Notes: generated by a model from the sequence alone, not told the origin. A DNA stretch of 48,149 bases from Desulfonatronum sp. (GCA_011049455.1 DSBL01000047.1:1-48149); one strand, 5' to 3'. Counted from the stretch's first letter, positions 27,413 through 36,900 are shown. A program made the numbers and translations.

Positions 27413-27423
27413 GTAAAGAGATC

Positions 27424-27464
27424 AAAGGGGCTCCGACAAAAAGGTTGGACCCCTTTTTTATTTT
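27424..27464 (+). terminator. Intrinsic terminator after tRNA-Leu
   Basis: AAAGGGG (27424-27430) pairs CCCCTTT (from 27450) with extra TCC/GGA pairing inside the loop, followed by a run of T. It ends the tRNA-Leu transcript. Confidence 0.85.
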
Positions 27465-27560
27465 ATCGGATCGATCAGGCCTGCTCGCACAGGCGAGGAC
27501 ATTGCCGCTGAATGGTGCATCGATCCCGTGCGTTTGCACGGGCCGAACAAAAGGGCACGG

Positions 27561-28814
27561 ATGTTGAATGAACTTCCCCGGATGCTTTATGCCGACGCCC
27601 GGGGGCGGATTTTCGATCAGCCGGATCTGAACATGGTCTGCCGTCTGGGGGAGGAGCTGCGGCCCCCGCGGCCGCAAGAACTGATCCCCCTGCCCGGGGA
27701 ATGCGAGCTGTTTTTGCTGCCCGGCCGGCGCGCCATGGGGTGGGACGAGCGGGCCCGCTGCCTGGTGGTGCACGAGCAAACGGCCGTGGCCGCGTTTGTA
27801 AGTCCCGGCCATACCCTGACGGCGATCTGCGCCTATCAGGGCGATGAGCAGGCGCCGGTCTTGCCGCTTTTCGCCTATGCCGCCGCGGGCTATGCGCAAG
27901 GACGGTTCTGGGTTTGCGCCGCACAAGTCGACCAGGATCCCAGGCAGAGGTTTGCAGGGATCTCCAGGGAGCGCATTCATCTGGGCGCGCGGCAGTGGCT
28001 GAAGGCCTTTCCGAACAATCGCCTGGTGCGCCACCTGACCAACTGCGCGCTGGTTTCCTCGTGTCCGGCCGCCCGCAATCTGGTCTTGGGCCGATTCGAG
28101 GCCCCGTTGCCCACATCCCAAAGCTGCAATGCCCGGTGTCTGGGCTGCCTTTCCCTGCAGCCGCCGGACTCGGGGTTTCCTTCGACCCAAAAGCGGATCA
28201 CCTTTCGGCCTTCGTCCGGGGAAATACTGCAGATCATGCAGCGTCATGCCCGCCGGGAGCAGCGGCCCATTTTTTCCTTTGGCCAGGGCTGCGAAGGGGA
28301 GCCGTTGACCGAAGCGGTCTTGATCATGGACGCAGTGAGAAGATTCAGATCAGTCAAGGGACCGGGCACAGTGAACATCAATACCAACGCCAGTCTGCCG
28401 GACACGATCCAGCCCCTGGCGCGGGCCGGCGTGTCCTCCATCAGGGTCAGCCTGAACAGCGCCATCCCGGAGAGGTACGCCGCTTACCATCGCCCTCAGG
28501 GTCATGCATTCGAGGCGGTTCAAGAGAGCATCCGCCAGGCGAAAAAGTCCGGCTTGTTCGTTTCGCTCAATCTTTTGTATTTCCCAGGCGTCAGCGACAC
28601 CGCGGGGGAAGTTGAAGCCCTCATCGATTTGGTCAGGGCGGAGCGGGTGGACTTTATCCAGATGCGCAACATGAATCTGGACCCGGAACTGTATCTGCGC
28701 CTGGACCCGAAAGGTCCGGGGCCGGCCATGGGACTGATCGCTTTTCTGGAAACCGTGGCCAAGGCCGCGCCTTGGGTGCGCTTTGGCTATTTCAATCCGT
28801 ATCTTGAAAAATGA
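27561..28814 (+). CDS. Radical SAM protein of unknown function
   Basis: 417 residues from ATG 27561, which has AAAGGG just upstream; a GTG at 27528 in the same frame is less well placed. The radical SAM CxxxCxxC motif is CNARCLGC, about residue 190, unusually far from the N-terminus. It is preceded by a 185-residue domain of its own (residues 1-185) that I do not recognise. After the cluster come the GEP-type motif GCEGEPL and a beta-barrel (INTNASLP, SIRVSLNSA). There is no SPASM-type Cys cluster at the end. No dedicated substrate gene is adjacent, so its reaction is unknown. Confidence 0.85.
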   Translation: MLNELPRMLYADARGRIFDQPDLNMVCRLGEELRPPRPQELIPLPGECELFLLPGRRAMGWDERARCLVVHEQTAVAAFVSPGHTLTAICAYQGDEQAPVLPLFAYAAAGYAQGRFWVCAAQVDQDPRQRFAGISRERIHLGARQWLKAFPNNRLVRHLTNCALVSSCPAARNLVLGRFEAPLPTSQSCNARCLGCLSLQPPDSGFPSTQKRITFRPSSGEILQIMQRHARREQRPIFSFGQGCEGEPLTEAVLIMDAVRRFRSVKGPGTVNINTNASLPDTIQPLARAGVSSIRVSLNSAIPERYAAYHRPQGHAFEAVQESIRQAKKSGLFVSLNLLYFPGVSDTAGEVEALIDLVRAERVDFIQMRNMNLDPELYLRLDPKGPGPAMGLIAFLETVAKAAPWVRFGYFNPYLEK

Positions 28815-28820
28815 AAGCAA

Positions 28821-29870
28821 TCAGAAAACAATTTGCACGCGCTCCTTGTCCTGACCGTCCCGTTCCCGCAGGCTGCCGATCAGCCAGGCCTCCTGGTCCT
28901 GGGCGTGGAGCCGGGAGATGATTTCGTCGGCATGCTCCTGGTCCACCACAAGAATGAAGCCGACCCCCACATTGAAGATCTGATGCATTTCCTCCCAGGA
29001 CAGGCGTGCCGATTGCTTGAGCCAGAGGAATTCCTGGGGCACAGGCCAGGAGCCGAACTGGATCGAGGCCACAAGACCGCGGGGGATGATCCGGGGGATG
29101 TTGTCGTAAAAACCGCCGCCGGTGATGTGGACCATGCCCTTGATGGGCAGGTCCCGCAGCAGGTTGAGTACCGGTTTGACATAGATTCTCGTGGGGCAGA
29201 GCAATACGTCGGCCACGCTGCGTTCAAGTCCGGGAAAAGTATCCTCCCCGTCCAGTTTTGACCGGGCAAAAACCTTGCGCACCAGGGAATAGCCGTTGGA
29301 ATGCAGTCCCGACGAGGCCAGGCCGATCAGGTGATCCCCGACGCAGCAACCTGATCCGTCGATGATCTTGGTATCCTCGACAATGCCTACGCAAAAACCC
29401 GCCAGGTCGTACTCTCCAGGGGCATAAAAATCCGGCATTTCCGCTGTTTCCCCTCCCAAAAGCGCGCACCCGGCCTGTCTGCAACCCGCGGCAATACCCG
29501 TGACCACCTGTTCGGCCTGGGTCAGATCAAGCTTGCCTGTGGCAAAGTAGTCCAAGAAAAATAGAGGCTTGGCGCCTTGCACCAGGATGTCGTTGACATT
29601 CATGGCCACCAAGTCGATACCTACAGTGTCGTGACGATCAAAGGCAAAGGCCAGTTTAAGCTTCGTGCCCACGCCGTCGGTGGACGCCACAAGGACCGGT
29701 TCGGTGAACCGGTTCATGTCCGGTTTGAACAGCCCGCCGAATCCTCCGATGTCCGAGAGCACGCCCTTGGTGGAGGTGCCGGAGATCAGGTTTTTAATCC
29801 GGGAAATCAGCTCGTTTCCGGCGGCAATGTTGACACCGGCCTGTTGATACGCATCAAAACGGTTGGACAT
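28821..29870 (-). CDS. purM: Phosphoribosylformylglycinamidine cyclo-ligase
   Basis: 349 residues, the normal AIR synthetase length; fifth step of purine synthesis. Motifs: YQQAGVNIAAGNELI at the start, STDGVGTKLKLAF (about residues 64-76), NDILVQGAKPLFFLDYFATG, LLGGETAEMP and LIGLASSGLHSNGYSLVR. The ATG at 29870 has AGGAG ten bases upstream. It is convergent with the radical SAM gene (six bases) and divergent from the lipoprotein gene, so its promoter lies in 29871-29951. Confidence 0.96.
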   Translation of the reverse strand: MSNRFDAYQQAGVNIAAGNELISRIKNLISGTSTKGVLSDIGGFGGLFKPDMNRFTEPVLVASTDGVGTKLKLAFAFDRHDTVGIDLVAMNVNDILVQGAKPLFFLDYFATGKLDLTQAEQVVTGIAAGCRQAGCALLGGETAEMPDFYAPGEYDLAGFCVGIVEDTKIIDGSGCCVGDHLIGLASSGLHSNGYSLVRKVFARSKLDGEDTFPGLERSVADVLLCPTRIYVKPVLNLLRDLPIKGMVHITGGGFYDNIPRIIPRGLVASIQFGSWPVPQEFLWLKQSARLSWEEMHQIFNVGVGFILVVDQEHADEIISRLHAQDQEAWLIGSLRERDGQDKERVQIVF

Positions 29871-29951
29871 GGACAGCTACTCCTTTGATGATAATGACGG
29901 CTGTATGATAATACACTATAAATCCGTTGCCCGGCAAACTCAAGAAAAACC

Positions 29952-30359
29952 ATGCGGAAAACCTCGTTTAACTCTTTTGGAAAACATTTTTATCGTTGTC
30001 CCAGGCCGGTAAGCCTTGCCGCCGTCTTGGCCGTGCTGGCATTGCTTGCCTGCACGCCTTTTTTCCCCTGGGTCGACATTTCTTCCCCGAATGCTATGTT
30101 CATTGCCCAGGCGCGGGATACTTTGGTCATTGACCAGGACAAGCAGACCGGCGACCGGGTGATCCAGGCGGTCCCTTCCGATAAAGTTCCCCAGGAGACC
30201 GAAACGGGCATTGGGCGGGATCAAGAAACGGGCGACCGGGTCATGCGTGTCGCTCCTTCGCCGACACGCAGGCAGGACGAGGATGTGCTGATCGGCCCCG
30301 TGTTCATTTCCCCGGAGATCACTTGGCCTGATCAGCGCACTCCCCGAAAACGGCAGTAG
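29952..30359 (+). CDS. Small predicted lipoprotein with an internal repeat
   Basis: 135 residues with a long basic start, a hydrophobic core and a lipobox (LLAC, about residue 34), so probably membrane-anchored by lipidated Cys. The mature part has two copies of a short repeat: QTGDRVIQAVPS (about 72-83) and ETGDRVMRVAPS (about 97-108). It is charged and Pro-rich, with no known domain. The stop is ten bases before amrS, whose ribosome site overlaps it, suggesting co-transcription. The reading frame is plausible rather than proven. Confidence 0.65.
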   Translation: MRKTSFNSFGKHFYRCPRPVSLAAVLAVLALLACTPFFPWVDISSPNAMFIAQARDTLVIDQDKQTGDRVIQAVPSDKVPQETETGIGRDQETGDRVMRVAPSPTRRQDEDVLIGPVFISPEITWPDQRTPRKRQ

Positions 30360-30368
30360 GAGGTTGCC

Positions 30369-31424
30369 ATGGAGTCAAGCCAGCACGAAGCCTTGTTGTG
30401 GAAACCGTTGAAGGATGGAAAGGTGCAGTGCCGTTTATGTGCGCATTTTTGCGTCATTGTGCCCGGAGAGCGCGGCCTTTGCGGGGTCCGTGAAAACAGG
30501 GACGGGCGCTTGATGACACTGGTTCGCGACAAAGTGGCGGCGCTGAATCTCGATCCGGTGGAAAAAAAACCCTTGTATCATTTTTTTCCAGGAACCAAGA
30601 CCCTGTCTTTGGGAACCATGGGCTGCAATCTTTCCTGCACCTTTTGCCAGAATGCCGGCCTGTCGCAGTCTCCCAGGCAGGGCAAGGCCATCCGGGGCGA
30701 CCGGATCAGCGGAGCGCAGATCGTGGCCCTGGCCCAACAGGCCCATGCAGCGAGCATTTCCTACACCTATTCGGAGCCCACGATTTTTTTTGAACTGGTG
30801 GCGGAAACAGCCCGCCTGGCCCTCAAGGAGGGACTGCGAAACATCATCGTCAGCAACGGGTTCCAGAGTCCGGAATGCTTGGAGGCCTGGGGAGAGTTGA
30901 TCCACGCAGCGAACATCGATCTCAAGGCCTTTCGGGAAAGGTTCTATCACGAGCAGTGCGGGGCCAGGCTGAAGCCGGTTCTGGAAAACCTGAAAGCCAT
31001 CCGCGGACTGGGATGGTGGCTGGAAGTGACCACCCTGGTGATTCCAGGTTTGAACGACGACCCGGCCGAGCTGCGGGACATGGCCGGCTTCATCGCCCAG
31101 GAGCTGGGGCCGGACACGCCCTGGCATTTGTCCCGGTTTCATCCGGATCATGTGCTTCTGGATCGCCCCCCCACCCCGCAGGCAACCCTGGAAATGGCCT
31201 GGGACATCGGAAAGCAGGCCGGCTTGCGCTATGTTTATTTGGGCAACATCGTTTCCGCCCATGACGGCGAGAACACTTTTTGCCCGGACTGCGGGGCGGT
31301 GCTCCTGAAACGGATGGGCTTTGCCGTGCGCAACGTCGGGTTGCGGGATGGGGACTGCAGCCATTGCGGCAAGACCCTTCCGGGCCGCGGTCTGGAAAAG
31401 ATTCCAGGGGCTGGCCAGCAGTGA
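30369..31424 (+). CDS. amrS: AmmeMemoRadiSam radical SAM enzyme
   Basis: 351 residues. Cys-rich opening CRLCAHFCVIVPGERGLCGV (residues about 21-40), then the radical SAM motif CNLSCTFCQN (about 83-92). The end carries a rubredoxin-like cluster (FCPDCGAVLL and CSHCGKTL). AmrS proteins are usually encoded near MEMO and AMMECR1 partners, none of which is in this window. The reaction is not settled. Start ATG has GTAGGAGG upstream. The stop overlaps the cobO start (GTGA). Confidence 0.92.
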   Translation: MESSQHEALLWKPLKDGKVQCRLCAHFCVIVPGERGLCGVRENRDGRLMTLVRDKVAALNLDPVEKKPLYHFFPGTKTLSLGTMGCNLSCTFCQNAGLSQSPRQGKAIRGDRISGAQIVALAQQAHAASISYTYSEPTIFFELVAETARLALKEGLRNIIVSNGFQSPECLEAWGELIHAANIDLKAFRERFYHEQCGARLKPVLENLKAIRGLGWWLEVTTLVIPGLNDDPAELRDMAGFIAQELGPDTPWHLSRFHPDHVLLDRPPTPQATLEMAWDIGKQAGLRYVYLGNIVSAHDGENTFCPDCGAVLLKRMGFAVRNVGLRDGDCSHCGKTLPGRGLEKIPGAGQQ

Positions 31425-31927
31425 TCGTGGTCTATACGGGGGAGGGCAAAGGCAAGACCTCCGCCGCTCTGGGCCAGGTCATCCGGGCCCTGGGACACGG
31501 TTTGCGCGTGGCCTGCGTCCAGTTCATGAAACGCGACGGCGTGGCCGGCGAACAGCGCATCTTGAAGCAACTCCTGCAGGATGATTTCCTGGCCGGAGGA
31601 CTGGGCTTTTTCCGGGACCGGAAAGAGTATCCCAGACACCGGGCAGCAAGCCTGGAGGCGTTGAACTGGGCGAGGGAAAAAGTGGCCTCGGGCGTTCAGG
31701 TCTGCATCCTGGATGAAGCCATCTGCGCCTTGCACCAGGGACTGATCCTTGCGCAGGAATTAAAAGACATGCTGCAAACCGCGGCCACGCATGGCGCCCA
31801 TGTGGTGCTTACCGGCCGCGATGCACCAAACTGGCTTGTGGAGCAGGCGGATATCGTCACGGAAATGGCCTGTCGCAAGCATCATTTCAGCGGGGGCCAA
31901 ACTGCGGTCCGGGGCATGGAGTACTGA
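31421..31927 (+). CDS. cobO: Cob(I)alamin adenosyltransferase, short CobO/BtuR type
   Basis: 168 residues starting at GTG 31421, which overlaps the amrS stop as GTGA. The P-loop VVYTGEGKGKTSAALG sits at residues 3-18. The family motif CILDEAICALHQGL follows at about 95-108, then VLTGRDAP and the end GGQTAVRGMEY. It transfers adenosyl from ATP to cobalamin, giving the cofactor NrdJ needs. Compared with typical CobO it lacks the N-terminal helical arm of about 25-30 residues. Coupling to amrS is the notable context. Confidence 0.9.
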   Translation: MIVVYTGEGKGKTSAALGQVIRALGHGLRVACVQFMKRDGVAGEQRILKQLLQDDFLAGGLGFFRDRKEYPRHRAASLEALNWAREKVASGVQVCILDEAICALHQGLILAQELKDMLQTAATHGAHVVLTGRDAPNWLVEQADIVTEMACRKHHFSGGQTAVRGMEY

Positions 31928-32276
31928 TCAAGGCGGCTTTGTTCTCATCGAGTCTGCCCAGGGAAACGGCCGCTTCCCCTGTTATGGCCGGATTTGCACG
32001 CTTGCCGCATGTTGCAGACTCCCTCACTGCCTGCGTTGGTCAAAACCGATGCGCTGGAAAGAGCTGGATGTTGCGCATCATTTCCCGACATCGGTGTTGA
32101 CGTACGCAGGACAAACTCGGTCAGGCAGTGCAACGCGCGTTTAACATGTTGTTCCGGCCTGCGCAGGTGGACCGGGTCTTGGGCAGAGAGGAGACGGGCA
32201 CGACTTTAAGGGATCCCCGGGAGTTCTAGGCGGTCGCCTTGCCTTTTTCGGGTCGCAAGGTTAGGTGAACGTGATT
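31928..32276. other. Gene-free stretch between cobO and tRNA-Pro
   Basis: I see no protein gene here. It holds copy B of the diverged palindromic repeat (31997-32134) and, just before the tRNA, a weak hairpin CCTTGC/GCAAGG without a T tract. The tRNA promoter is not obvious. Confidence 0.6.
31997..32134. repeat. Diverged intergenic repeat, copy B
   Basis: Matches copy A (27081-27141) in CACGCT, GTTGCAGACTCCCTC (32011-32025) and CTCGGTCAGGCAG, but has about 75 extra bases between. Its inner arms form a 9-bp perfect inverted repeat, CACTGCCTG (32025-32033) with CAGGCAGTG (32122-32130). Outer ends are GTTGCA and TGCAAC. Confidence 0.55.
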
Positions 32277-32353
32277 CGGGGCGTAGCGCAGTCTGGCAGC
32301 GCACCTGCCTTGGGAGCAGGGGGTCGCTCGTTCAAATCGAGTCGCCCCGACCA
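32277..32353 (+). tRNA. tRNA-Pro(TGG)
   Basis: 77 bases with encoded CCA. The acceptor stem CGGGGCG (32277-32283) pairs CGCCCCG (32343-32349), then A and CCA. The anticodon stem CCTGC/GCAGG encloses loop CTTGGGA with anticodon TGG. The T-loop is TTCAAAT. A terminator and a decayed integrase tail lie directly downstream, so the gene may have served as an attachment site. Confidence 0.97.
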
Positions 32354-32360
32354 GTGAAAA

Positions 32361-32400
32361 CAAGGGGTTGCTGATGACGGTCAGTAGCCCCTTTCCTTTT
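32361..32400 (+). terminator. Intrinsic terminator after tRNA-Pro
   Basis: AAGGGGTTGCTGA (32362-32374) pairs imperfectly with TCAGTAGCCCCTT (32381-32393), followed by CCTTTTT. It ends the tRNA-Pro transcript and overlaps the stop of the integrase relic on the other strand. Confidence 0.85.
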
Positions 32401-32560
32401 TGGTGGGAATCCGGAGGGATTTTTTATAGACTCCTTCGAAGATATTTATCGTTGTTTTTTCCCTGTCGCTGATGCTGTTCAGACAGGTTTCTGTTGTTAT
32501 CCGGCATTCATGTCCGAGAATCCATGGAACGGCCCCGATGGGAATATTTAAACTGTCCAT
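32381..32560 (-). pseudogene. C-terminal relic of a tyrosine recombinase (integrase)
   Basis: A 59-codon open frame from ATG 32560 to TGA 32381-32383, too short to be an intact gene. It reads MDSLNIPIGAVPWILGHE followed by CRITTETCLNSI. This matches the last part of phage-type integrases, which normally read LGH...TTEIYLHSI. LGH (the third catalytic block) is kept, but the catalytic Tyr position is Cys. The rest of the enzyme is missing, with a stop upstream. Its place beside tRNA-Pro fits an old element integrated at that tRNA. Confidence rests on motif match only. Confidence 0.7.
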
Positions 32561-32718
32561 GACCTATGCGCTCGAATGCCTGCGAGCATGAAACCGGGCA
32601 AGGGGCAAAAGCTCACTTGACGACAAGCGATTATGCGAGAGGCTTTTTGTTTTGAGGGGCAATGTTATTGATTCCATCCTCGTCCGGGAATAAAATTAGC
32701 ACAAAGGAGGTGCTCTCC

Positions 32719-33417
32719 ATGAAAACAATTGGCCTTCTTGGCGGAATGAGCTGGGAATCAACAGTTACATACTATCAAGTGATCAATCAGCAGGTGAAAA
32801 CCAGGTTGGGAGGACTTCATTGCGCCAAAATAGTTCTGCAGAGTGTGGATTTTCATGAAATCGAACAGATGATGAACGCTGGCCATTGGGGCGGGATCGG
32901 CGATTATCTGTCCGCGCTGGCCAGGTCTCTTGAGGCAGCCGGGGCAGAAATTCTTGTCTTGTGCACAAACACTATCCACAAAGTGGCTCCACGCATTGAA
33001 GCATCGATTTCCATCCCTTTCCTGCACATCGCTGATGCAACCGCCAATGAAATCAAACGGACCGGCCTTGATGTTGTTGGATTGTTGGGCACCAAGGTTA
33101 CCATGGAGGAGGAATTTTTGGTTGAACGATTTCGCAGCCACGGTATTTCCATACTGATCCCTCGGCCAGCCGAGAGAGATATCGTCCATCAGGTGATCTT
33201 TGATGAACTTTGCCTGGGCAAGATCAACGAAATATCCAGGGAGGCTTACGCGCAGATTATCGCCCGGATGGCGGCGCAAGGCGCGCAAGGCGTGATCCTT
33301 GGCTGCACGGAAATAGGCAGCTTGATCAACCAGGCAGCATCTCCGCTGCCTCTTTTTGATACGACGATTCTCCACGCGCAGATGGCGGTGGATATGGCCC
33401 TTGCACAGGAATGGTAG
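32719..33417 (+). CDS. Aspartate/glutamate-racemase family protein
   Basis: 232 residues from ATG 32719, with a near-perfect ribosome site AAAGGAGGTG upstream; the frame extends 19 codons further without one. The start MKTIGLLGGMSWESTVTYY is typical of the family. Catalytic Cys pairs are in LCTNTIHK (about residue 82) and LGCTEIGS (about 195). It likely interconverts L- and D-amino acids without a cofactor; aspartate racemase is the best guess. A gene-poor stretch lies upstream, and the truncated receiver gene starts 20 bases after its stop. Confidence 0.9.
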   Translation: MKTIGLLGGMSWESTVTYYQVINQQVKTRLGGLHCAKIVLQSVDFHEIEQMMNAGHWGGIGDYLSALARSLEAAGAEILVLCTNTIHKVAPRIEASISIPFLHIADATANEIKRTGLDVVGLLGTKVTMEEEFLVERFRSHGISILIPRPAERDIVHQVIFDELCLGKINEISREAYAQIIARMAAQGAQGVILGCTEIGSLINQAASPLPLFDTTILHAQMAVDMALAQEW

Positions 33418-33436
33418 GCATTCTGGACGGAAAACT

Positions 33437-33850
33437 ATGCGACAATATTCGACCGAGCAATTGGACAGGTTCAAATCAGCATTCGAGAAGTATATGGATG
33501 CCTATATGACTCGAAGAGACTTGGCATCATTGCGGGAAATGGTCACGGAAGATTTTTGCGGTTCAGGCACAGGGCTTGACGAAGTTTTCTATGACCTGCA
33601 AGTTTACCGGGAAAGCGGCAAAGAGATCGACTTGGTTTTGCTGGATTTGAACATGCCGGGCATGGGCGGCCATAAATGTCTTCAGGAATTGTTGCAGCTT
33701 GATCCTTCGGTGAAGGTGGTCATTGTCAGTGGCTATTCAGCAATGCATTTTGGCAAAAACACCATCGCATCAGGCGCCAAGGATTTCATCAGCAAGCCAT
33801 ATCAGTTGACGGAACTGGAGGCCAAAGTGCGGGAGGTGCTGTCAGGCTAG
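33437..33850 (+). CDS. SnoaL-like N-terminus joined to a truncated receiver domain
   Basis: 137 residues. Residues 1-50 (ending EDFCGSGTGLDEV) look like the first part of a SnoaL/NTF2-like sensory domain found in front of some deltaproteobacterial histidine kinases. From about residue 52 the chain is a receiver missing its first strand, the acidic pair and the first helix. It keeps D70 ([11 protein letters not shown]), the Ser-Gly of VSGYS and Lys of SKPYQL. The receiver part closely resembles the one at the end of the adjacent hybrid kinase. The likely origin is a large in-frame deletion in a hybrid kinase gene. Whether it is expressed or folds is unknown. Confidence 0.75.
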   Translation: MRQYSTEQLDRFKSAFEKYMDAYMTRRDLASLREMVTEDFCGSGTGLDEVFYDLQVYRESGKEIDLVLLDLNMPGMGGHKCLQELLQLDPSVKVVIVSGYSAMHFGKNTIASGAKDFISKPYQLTELEAKVREVLSG

Positions 33851-33950
33851 TTTTTCCGACACACAGGATCTATTGTCCTCCCACCCTGATGATCAACAAG
33901 GCTGCCCGGAAAGCCTTGCGCTCATCTTGTTCGCTCCATAGGAGTATCGC

Positions 33951-36900
33951 ATGCCAAACGACAAACCTTCGCGAAAAGAAAGCGATCTTCAGTATCCCGG
34001 TCATGCTGAGTGTCTTGACCTCCTGACGGACGCCCCGATCGGGATGTTCACAACCACCCTTGAAGGCAGGTTCCTGTTTGTCAATGCGGTATTGGCGAAG
34101 TGGCTGGGCTATGCATCATTCCGTGAACTCAAGGATTTGATCACGGATATTGGCGGACAACTCTACGCCGACCCCGAGGAAAGAAAGCGCATCAAGCAGC
34201 TACTGGTGGAAAATGGCGAGGTGTTGAACCATGAATTTCGGGCGCTTTGCCGAAACGGCGAAGTTATCTGGGCATGCATGAACGCCCGCATGTTTTCTGA
34301 TCAAAACGGAAAAGCCTGTATTCATGGTTTTGTCACGGATGTCACCGGCCGCAAGCGGATCGAGGAGGCCCTGCGGTCCAGCGAAGAGTGCTACCGGCTT
34401 CTTTCGGACGTGACCATGGAGGGCATCGCCATTCATCGCCACGGCCTGCTCAAGGATTTGAACACGTCCCTGGCGAAAATGCTCGGCTACGCGCGCGAGG
34501 AATTGCTCGGCAAGAACATTGTGGAACTGGCCATTCATGAAGACGATCGAAAGATTGTGTTGGCAAATATCGGCAAAGATTATGCCCGCCCGTACGTCAT
34601 CAGGGGCGTGAAGAAGAACGGAGAGATTTTTTTCGCCGAACTTGAGGCCCGTAACTTCACAATGCAGGGTGAAATGCTGCGGGTGGCGGCGGTGCGGGAC
34701 ATTACCGAACGCATGCGGTTCAAGGAGGATTTGCGGGAAAGTGAGGAATTTCTCAACAGTATCATTGAGAACATCCCGAATATGATTTTTGTCAAGGACG
34801 CGCAAACTCTCGAGTTCGTCAGGTTCAACAAGGCGGGTGAGGATTTGGTGGGCAGCAACCGGAAGGATTTGCTCGGCAAGAACGATTATGACTTTTTTCC
34901 GAGGGAACAAGCGGACAGTTATGTTGAAAAAGACAGGGAGGCCTTGGCTAACGGACGACTGGTCGATATTCCCGAAGAGCGGATCCAGACACGTTGCCGG
35001 GGCGAACGCATCCTGCACACCAAGAAAATTCCGATCATGGGGAGGGACAAAAAAACCAAGTATCTTCTGGGGATCTCGGAAGACATTACCGAGAGCAGGC
35101 TGGCGGAAGCTGCGCTGCGGACCAGCGAGGAGAAATATCGCGAGCTTTTTGAAAACGTGCCAGTGGGCATTTTTCAGACAACAGCCAGAGGCCGCTACCT
35201 GTCGATCAACCCGGAATACGCACGCATCGTCGGGTACGCGAGTCCGTCGGCAATGATGAACCAGGTTACGGATATCGCCGCCCAGCTCTATGTCCGACCC
35301 GAGGATCGGGAACGCTACAAGAATCATCTGCAAGAGCATGGACATGTCAGGAATTACGAGGCGGAGTTGAAGCGCCGCAATGGTCAATCATTCTGGGTGT
35401 CCATGAACACCATTGTCCATCATGATCCTGACGGCGAAGTCGTCTACAGCGGATTTCTGACGGACATCACCGAACGCAAACGGGCGGAACAGGAGGACCT
35501 GCTCAACTATCAGCGCACCCAGGCGCTGCTGCGGCTCGGGCAGATGACCCGGGCAACGCTCAAGGAGATCACGAACTTTGCGCTGGAACAGGCCGTTACA
35601 CTGACCAGGAGCAAGATCGGCTACCTGGCGTTTCTCAACGAGGATGAAAGCGTTATGACCGTACACTCCTGGTCGGAATCGGCCATGAGGGCGTGCAAGA
35701 TTGCTGACAAGCCGATCCTCTATCCTGTCGCGGCGACCGGGCTTTGGGGTGAGGCTCTCCGGCAGCGCAGACCCGTCATCACCAATGACTACCATGCGGC
35801 GAGTCCCTGGAAAAAGGGGTATCCCGAGGACCATATCCAGGTTTTTCGGCATATGAATGTCCCTGTTTTCAGCGACAATAGAATCGTGATTGTCGCGGGC
35901 GTCGGCAACAAGGAAGGGGAGTACGCTGAAAGCGATGTTCAGCAGATAACCCTGATCATGCAGGCCATGTGGGTCTTGATCAAGCGGAAGCAAGACGAGG
36001 AGGCCGTCAGGCTCAACGAGTCCCGCCTGGAAAGTCTGCTGCGCATCAGCCAGCACCCATCAGAAAACATTCCCAATCTGCTCGACTTCGCCCTGAACGA
36101 GGCCGTTGCCCTGACCGGCAGTGAGATCGGATACATTTTCCTCTACGACGAGGACAGGATGGAGCTGACCCTGAACACCTGGTCCAGAGAGGTCAAAAAA
36201 CGGTGTGCGGCAAAGGGCCCCCAGAGCGTCTTTTCATTGCGGGATACGGGGCTTTGGGGGGAAGCCATCCGCCAGAAAAGACCGATCATGATCAACGACT
36301 TCAACGCTCCCGGTCTTCGCAAAAAGGGGCTGCCCCCGGGGCATCCGCCGCTGCATACATACCTGACCATCCCCATTGTCAGCCAGGGCCGCATCATGGC
36401 CGTGGTGGGCGTGGCCAACAAGCCGGATGCCTACAACGAGTCGGACATACGCCAGCTGACCTTGATGATGGACGCGGTGTGGATGATCGTTCAGCGCAAA
36501 AAGGCCGACGAGGAACGGGAACGGCTCCAGATGCAGCTGCTGCAAGCCCAGAAGATGGAGTCCATCGGCACGTTGGCCGGGGGAGTGGCCCACGACTTCA
36601 ACAACCTGCTGCAGGCCATGAGCGGCAATGTTCAACTTCTGCTTGCAAACAAGCAGCAGGACCATCCGGACGTACGTCGCCTGCATACCATAGCCAAATC
36701 CATTGACCGTTCAGCCCGTCTTGTCCAGCAGCTGCTGATTTTCAGCCGCAAAGCCGAGGTGCAGCGGCAAAGAGTGGACTTGAACCACGAAGTGCGGGAG
36801 ACTGCCAGAATTCTTGAACGGACCATTCCCAGAATGGTCAGGATCGAGCTGCGTCTTGACGAGCAGCTGTGGCCGGTCCATGCCGACCCGGCCCAGATCG

